Positions 59,007 through 64,000 of a DNA stretch of 64,000 bases are shown piece by piece (position 1 is the stretch's first letter; the number at the start of each line of letters is the position of its first letter). The stretch is from assembly GCA_020205615.1 (NCBI GenBank), contig CM035162.1, forward strand, positions 40,972,464 to 41,036,463, written 5' to 3'. Origin of the DNA: Panax quinquefolius (taxonomy: Eukaryota; Streptophyta; Magnoliopsida; Apiales; Araliaceae). A model generated the notes under the pieces. That model did no database searches, was not told where the DNA came from, and saw nothing but the letters and a program-made list of their open reading frames with translations. The position numbers and the translations under genes were made by a program.

Positions 59007-59150
59007 GCATGAAATTTATTTTTTAATAAATTGGTCAATTGGTCAATAGAATGCTGACACATATAGAGCATCGTCTGTGTGTCAGTACTCTATTGGTCAA
59101 TTGACCAACTTACTTAAAAATAAACTTCATGCTAACCGCTTTCTAATATA
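59007..59150. mobile_element. Small inverted-repeat MITE, relative of 56593-56732
   Basis: The arms CCATTAGCATGAAATTTATT and, read inward from the right, GCGGTTAGCATGAAGTTTAT are complementary. Both continue into AATTGGTCAATTGGTCAATA, with a central CTGACACA/TGTGTCAG stem. The shared core with the element in the GH5 intron suggests one family. The target duplication is not clear. Confidence 0.65.
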
Positions 59151-59159
59151 TCATAGTCC

Positions 59160-59540
59160 AACACATAAACGACAAAATTGTTTATGAAGCTCAACGATAC
59201 GCTTTTATCAGGGGTAGTCCAGTAAATATTTGAACCAACTGTTAACTAAATTTGTGACAACGTTATTGAAGAAATGGATAGTCGGACCACATTTTTGACC
59301 AAAGGTCCGATTCCGGCTCTGTTATTTATAACACGTCTGACAATATTTTTTGGGCTGCTACTGGGCCTATTTGGCCCATAATGACCTGGATTGGAACTTG
59401 TGGGCTTTGCAAGGAAGCTATTATTTCAAGAGTGGCCCTGAAATTCTTAAGAAGTTGTTATCCGTACAACGGGTGATCTATGGTACATATCTATATACAT
59501 ATCAAACTAATTTTATTTTTTCCCTTTTTTTCCTCCAAGT
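59160..59540 (+). pseudogene. Partial second copy of GH5 exon 2 and intron start
   Basis: Matches 55770-56210: ACAAAATTGTTTATGAAGCT (YEA-R region), then GPI, then CYWAYLAHNDLDWNLWALQG, PEILKKLLSVQR and the intron start GTACATATCTATA. It lacks about 29 bp with the nucleophile TEFGVNQ and about 50 bp between YYF and PEILKK. No exon 1 or 3 is found beside it. The downstream side is cut by the copia LTR at 59582. A tandem or segmental duplication remnant. Confidence 0.85.
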
Positions 59541-59581
59541 TTAGTTATATTACTATTGTACTCTTATAATATAAAAGTTTT

Positions 59582-59835
59582 TGTTATAAAACTTTAGCAA
59601 AGTGTAGAAAAATACTCTTATAATTGCATAAATTTAGAGAGAATAAGTAAGAGATAAAGAGAGAGAAGCCATTCAGAGAAGTTCTTATTATTTCCTTCAG
59701 TGTCATTTCCTTTATATAGGAAAAGGAGAAGTCACGGGGAGAAGGAAAAGGTTCATGGGAGGAGGAGAAGAAAGGAGAAGGAAGGGAAAGCACGGGAGAT
59801 TCCCTCATGAGGAGGTAATCCTATGCATTACAACA
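59582..59835 (-). repeat. E6 3' LTR, about 254 bp
   Basis: Plus strand TGTTATAAAACTTTAG to ATTACAACA, so the LTR is bounded by inverted TGTT(G/A)TAA. A minus-strand TATA-like CCTTTATATAGGAAA region is near 59708-59722. The purine-rich AGAAGGAAGGGAAAG is at 59769-59790. Confidence 0.75.
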
Positions 59836-59850
59836 CTTCCCCTGATTACC
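59836..59850 (-). promoter_or_regulatory. E6 polypurine tract
   Basis: CTTCCCCTGATTACC on the plus strand reads GGTAATCAGGGGAAG on the minus strand, next to the LTR. Confidence 0.7.
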
Positions 59851-59864
59851 CACGATAGAAGATT

Positions 59865-60060
59865 ATGCCTCATTAAAAATCTTGTTAAGAAAACCCAGTG
59901 GGAAAAAATTTAACAAAGGGAAAAAGAATACATATCTTTTACATAAGTAACTTTTAATTGACTGTCTCGTTAAAACCTTGTCAGGGAAAACCCATTGGGA
60001 TAAAAAACGTGACTAAGGAAAAAGAGTATAGTCTTCCCCTAAAAAAGAATTCATTACTCC
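59865..60060. repeat. E6 3' non-coding region with duplicated AAAACCCAGTGGGA motif
   Basis: Two related stretches, AAGAAAACCCAGTGGGAAAA (about 59886) and GGGAAAACCCATTGGGATAA (about 59984), each followed by an AAGG(G/-)AAAAAGA motif. They lie between the pol stop and the polypurine tract and look conserved in plant copia elements of this kind. Confidence 0.6.
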
Positions 60061-60089
60061 TTGATGAAATGTTGTCATAAGTCTTTCAG

Positions 60090-61445
60090 TTAACACATTC
60101 CGATCCTTTTCCGAAGTTTTGTAAACGTTGCATTTGGTAACGACTTTGTGAATAAGTCGGCTAGATTATCACATGATCGAATTTGATGCACATCTATATC
60201 ACCCTTCTTTTGTAGCTCACGTGTGAAGAAGAATTTAGGTGAAATGTGCTTTGTTCTATCTCCCTTGATGTACCCTCCTCTAAGTTGAGCAATGCATGCA
60301 ACGTTATCCTCATACAAAATTGTAGGAATGTCTTTGATTGATGGTAATCCACATGATTTTTGAATATGTTGAATAATTGATCTCAACCAAACACACTCTC
60401 TGCTTGCTTCATGTATAGCGCGAATCTCTGAGTGATTTGAAGATGTAGCTGTTATGGTTTGCTTTGTGGATTTCCAGGATATAGCCGTGTCATAATATGT
60501 AAATACATAACCTGTTTGTGATCTTCCATTGTATGGATCTGATAAATATCCTGCATCGGCATATCCAACCAATCGCGACGTTGAATCTCTTGGATAAAAT
60601 AACCCAAGATCTATACTTCCACGGAGGTATCTTAAATTGTGTTTGATCCCATCCCAATGTCTCTTAGTCGGAGAAGAACTGTATCTTGCTAACAAGTTGA
60701 CAGCAAAAGTAATATCAGGTCGTGTACAGTTTGCAAGATACATAAGAACACCTATTGCACTTAGGTATGGTACCTCAGGTCCAAGGACTTCTTCCTCCCT
60801 TTCTAGAGGCCGAAATGGATCTTTATCAAATTCTAAAGATCGAACAACCATTGGAGTAGTCAAAAGATGAGCTTTATCCATATGAAAACGACTGAGAATC
60901 TTTTCAGCATATGTGGATTGATGAACAAAAATTCTAGATGCTAAATGCTCCACTTGTATTCCTAAACAGAATTTTGTCTTTCCAAGATCTTTTATTTCAA
61001 ATTCATCTTTTAAATAAGTAGCAGTTCTTGTGAGTTCTTCAGGAGTACCTACAAGATTCAAATCATCCACATATACAACAATGATGGAAAATTCACTTTG
61101 TGATTTCTTAATAAAAACACATGGATATACTTGATTATTTATATATTCATCTTTTATTAAATAATCACTAAGTCGATTATACCACATACGACCAGACTGT
61201 TTCAACCCATACAATGAGCATTGTAACTTGATTGAATATATGTGACTGGGCCTTTGTGATTCAGCCATTTCAATCCTTCAGGGATTCTCATGTAAATCTC
61301 ACTGTCAAGTGAGCCATATAGGTATGTTGTTACAATATCCATCAGACGTGTTTCCAAACCTTCCATGGTTGCCATACCTATCAGAAAGCGAAAAGTGACT
61401 CCATCCATTACTGGAGAGTATGTATCCTCGATAATCAATACCGGG
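60090..61445 (-). pseudogene. E6 reverse transcriptase and RNase H
   Basis: Frame 60090-61268 (392 codons, uninterrupted) has KLQCSLYGLKQSGRMWYNRL, IIVVYVDDLNLVG (the active site YVDD), FVHQSTYAEKILSRF, VPYLSAIGVLMYLANCTRPD, then RNase H with GYADAGYLSDPYNGRSQTGY, SSNHSEIRAIHEASRECVWL and LYEDNVACIAQL. It ends with TKSLPNATFTKLRKRIGMC. The N-terminal RT (YSPVMDGVTFRFLIGMA, RLMDIVTTYLYGSLD) is in the overlapping frame 61202-61438, so a frameshift divides RT. Standard copia order. Confidence 0.87.
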
Positions 61446-62369
61446 TTTTGTGAAAACCCTTGAGCTACAAGTCGCTTTGTATCTCACAATTTCATTTTCT
61501 CATTTCTTTCAGATAAATACCCATTTGTTTCCAACCGGATTACACCCAGTGATGTTTGACCATCTTGGTCCAAATACTTCTCTTTTCAATAGAGATTGTA
61601 GCTCAGTTTGAATAGCATCTTTTCATTTTGGGCAATCTTTTCTTTTCTGATATTCTTCCACGTTTTATGGTTCAGGATCCGTGTCAGGAATCAAAGTAAT
61701 ATCTGATGCTATAGAGAAAGCAAATATATCGTCAATCATGACTTTGCTTCGATCCTATATTTTCTCATCTTGTACATAATTTATTGAGATCTCTTGGTGT
61801 TCATCTCTTATCCCTTCACTGAGATTTTGTACCTCTTCTGGGGTTATTCCCACTCTTGGAATAAGTGCTACTTCTGGAGTGGGTATTCCTTTTGGGATTC
61901 CCTTATTTGCTTTTGATTTTCGTGGTACAGTGTCTTTTGCACCAATCGGTCTTCCACGCTTCTGGCGTGGTTAAGATTATTCTATTACCTTATTTGTCAA
62001 TTCTCCAAGAATTAATTTTTCAATAGGTATTTCTATCCTTGCTGGAGTATTCACTGCAGGTGTATGTGACTTTATCATTTTTCTAGCATCATTAAATGCA
62101 TCTGGCATTTGATTTGCAATATTTTGCAAATAAATAATTCATTGAACTTCAAATTCACATTGTCCTGTACGAGGATCAAGTGAATTTAATTCTGATGCAT
62201 TCCATGATATTTCAGAGAATTTCTTATTTAAAACTTTCCCTCCTCCTAATGGTGGAAATACAAATTTATCAAAATGACAATCTACATAACGTGCAGTAAA
62301 AACATCTCCAGTTAAAGGCTCAAGATATCTGATAATAGGAGAATCAAAACCAACATAAATACCTATTCT
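61446..62369 (-). pseudogene. E6 decayed integrase C-terminus and RT start
   Basis: The region between the two clear domains has no long frame. Short pieces of integrase C-terminal sequence continue from 62370. Stops and frameshifts are frequent. Confidence 0.6.
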
Positions 62370-62850
62370 TCATTGGACACCCATTTTAGTTCTTTGTGGA
62401 GGTGCAATTAAAACATATACTGCACTTCTAAAAATTTGAAAGTGTGATATGTTGGGTATCTGTCCAAGAACTAACTGTAGAGGAGAAAATTTATGAAGAG
62501 CCATTGGTCTTACTCGAATGATGTCTGTAGCGTAAAGAATTGCATGACCCCAAACTGAGGTATGTAAGTTAGCCCTTAACATTAATGGACGTACAATTAG
62601 TTGAAGTCTTTTTATTAAAGATTCAGCTAAACCATTTTGTGTATGAATATGAGGAACATAATGCTCAATGGAGATTCCAATAGTCATACAAAAATCATTA
62701 AAAGTCATTGATGAAAATTCAACTGCGTTATCAAGTTGAATTGACTTGATTGGATGATCCGAGAACTGAGCCCGTAACTTGATTATTTGAACAAGAAGTT
62801 TTGAGAAGGAAAAATTTTGAGAAGAGAAAAGACAAACATGAGACCATCTA
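62370..62850 (-). pseudogene. E6 integrase core
   Basis: The frame contains IKSIQLDNAVEFSSMTFNDF with the second catalytic Asp, HTQNGLAESLIKRLQLIVRP with the Glu, LHTSVWGHAILYATDIIRVRP and HKFSPLQLVLGQIPNISHF, then VLIAPPQRTKMGVQ. The N-terminal side, including the first Asp, is cut off by the LTR at 62851. The open frame continues into the LTR by chance. Confidence 0.85.
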
Positions 62851-64000
62851 TGTGACGCCCCCAAAATAGGTATACATCACCCATTCTGAGTTGTCAATAC
62901 ACGGTACAGAAACAACTACAACTTTATTATTACAACAAGAAACTGCGTGAGTTTGAATACAAATATTATCTTCTAGACAATATCTATACTCAAATAAATC
63001 CTCATCACATTTATTGATACATTATTTTACAAAAATGGTGAGGACTACTAAACAACTCTCTCTAGAACCTTCATTCCATACCCCGAGGCTAATTACTACA
63101 TCGCTATATTCTCGCCTCCCGAGAAGAAAAATAGAACAAAAGGAAAAGGGTGAGCTCAACTAGCCCAATAAAGAATATTATGACTAAGATAATATACAAC
63201 AAATTACCGTTAGTCTTCAATAGGAAAAAATCTAATAGAATACAATAAACAACAAATTTTAAATCAATATTCGCGTGAAATAATAATTCATTAGAAGAGT
63301 TAAGTAGAGAATGCAAACTACTATCTTCTATGTATGAATTTAAAAGTTAAATCGCCTATCTTTTATCCTGTAACATCAATCAACATACATCCGGAATCAA
63401 ATATTCATCTTTGCACAACAGCCAAAGATATTCATCATTGGTCATGTTCATCTAAACACTGCTCATCTTTTGCACTACGGGCCAAAGATATTCATCGAAA
63501 TCATTCATCTTTGCACTACAAAGCCAAAGATATTCAATAATATCATCATTTAAGACCGAGGATGATGAAACATATTTTAAAGAAACGAATCCAAAGGAAA
63601 CAAAATGACAAGGATTAAGGATTAAGGATTCGTACTTTTGTTTTATCCATGTCCAAAAATACCTCAAAATAATCATAGTGGTGTAAAATTCAAGAATGAT
63701 CAAAATATGGATACAATCAAAGCTAGTATCCACAATAGATATTTTAGACGAAAAGAAAAATTTTCATTTTTCGATGAATAAATCTTAGATTCGTGAATAA
63801 ATATCAGATATCGTGAATAAGTCTTGATATATGCGTGAATAGTAATCCCGACACTAAAAGTTCCAAATTTGATTAAAAATTTCAGATCAATACTTGACAT
63901 AATGATATTAAAATAAATAATATCATTTAAAAAAATAATATCCCTTACCTCACAAAGAGGCAAGATTTCTAGTTGAAACACCTGATATAAAGGCTATGAC
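62851..64000 (-). repeat. E7: Tekay-type LTR, right end outside the window
   Basis: Starts TGTGACGCCCCCAAAATAGG, like the LTRs of E1-E3 on the minus strand. It follows their order: CAAAGATATTC units (63400-63540), then GTGAATA units (63770-63860), then the TCCCTTACCTC region. About 1.15 of some 2.8 kb is visible. Either a solo LTR or the 3' LTR of an element beyond the edge. The left flank is ATCTA (62846-62850). Confidence 0.9.

Larger units (their letters stand above)
59582..62850 (-). mobile_element. E6: Ty1/copia element, 3' part, truncated by another LTR
   Basis: Its 3' LTR is 59582-59835, then a polypurine tract and, on the minus strand, RNase H, reverse transcriptase and integrase remnants up to 62850. 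At 62851 a Tekay-type LTR interrupts the integrase. The 5' half is not in the window. Order integrase before RT marks copia. The left target flank is GTTTT (59577-59581), with no partner visible. Confidence 0.88.

Noticed and set aside
1..64000. A new defence, biosynthetic or other multi-gene system
   Set aside because: Every substantial coding region is explained by the L25-type gene, the GH5 gene or retroelement gag/pol. No unexplained conserved gene cluster remains.

Overview
The window is nuclear DNA of a flowering plant, probably a eudicot. It holds the last two GT-AG exons of a plant ribosomal protein L25/TL5-type gene, a plant-type glycoside hydrolase family 5 (GH5) gene, Stowaway, hAT-like and Mutator-like DNA elements, and long-LTR Ty3/gypsy (Tekay/Del-type) and Ty1/copia retrotransposons. 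Well over half of the sequence is retrotransposon. I saw no tRNA, rRNA or CRISPR array, and no new multi-gene system.

Layout. 1-7203: 3' part of the L25-type gene (+), exons 139-268 and 6956-7203, split by a 6.7 kb intron. The intron carries a Stowaway MITE, a probable inverted-repeat element, a two-copy segmental duplication, an 873 bp hAT-like element with 8 bp target duplication, and a fragment resembling the end of a proline-rich cell-wall protein. 7480-9473: AT-rich element with very long inverted arms. 9630-46743: a four-level nest of related Ty3/gypsy elements. E1 (-, 9630-46743, target duplication AAAGG) contains E2 (-, 14746-43367, TAAGC/TGAGC), which contains E3 (-, 19364-39320, TTATG), which contains E4 (+, 25630-35941, ATAAA). 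All eight LTRs are present, with primer-binding sites and polypurine tracts. Each inner element sits in the gag of its host. E4 keeps all pol domains in frameshifted form. E1 has lost reverse transcriptase. E2 and E3 share deletions that remove reverse transcriptase and the RNase H core.

47513-57184: a GH5 gene (+) with signal peptide and C-terminal ricin-B-like domain. Another gypsy element (E5, -, 47612-54688, target duplication TTGTT) splits its first exon at codon 33/34. The gene also has a frameshift in a G run, an in-frame stop and a second frameshift, so I call it a pseudogene. 57185-59581: small DNA elements (a Mutator-type MITE lies in the last GH5 intron, a 702 bp hAT MITE downstream) and a broken second copy of GH5 exon 2 that lacks the nucleophile motif. 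59582-62850: 3' part of a Ty1/copia element (-), cut in its integrase by a further Tekay-type LTR that runs off the right edge.

The most informative features are the fully resolved nest, the recurrent deletion breakpoint that produced RT-less elements, the tandem arrays in the transcribed part of the LTRs, the E5 reading frame running into its own LTR, and clusters of small differences near CG/CHG sites that may be consensus errors rather than biology.
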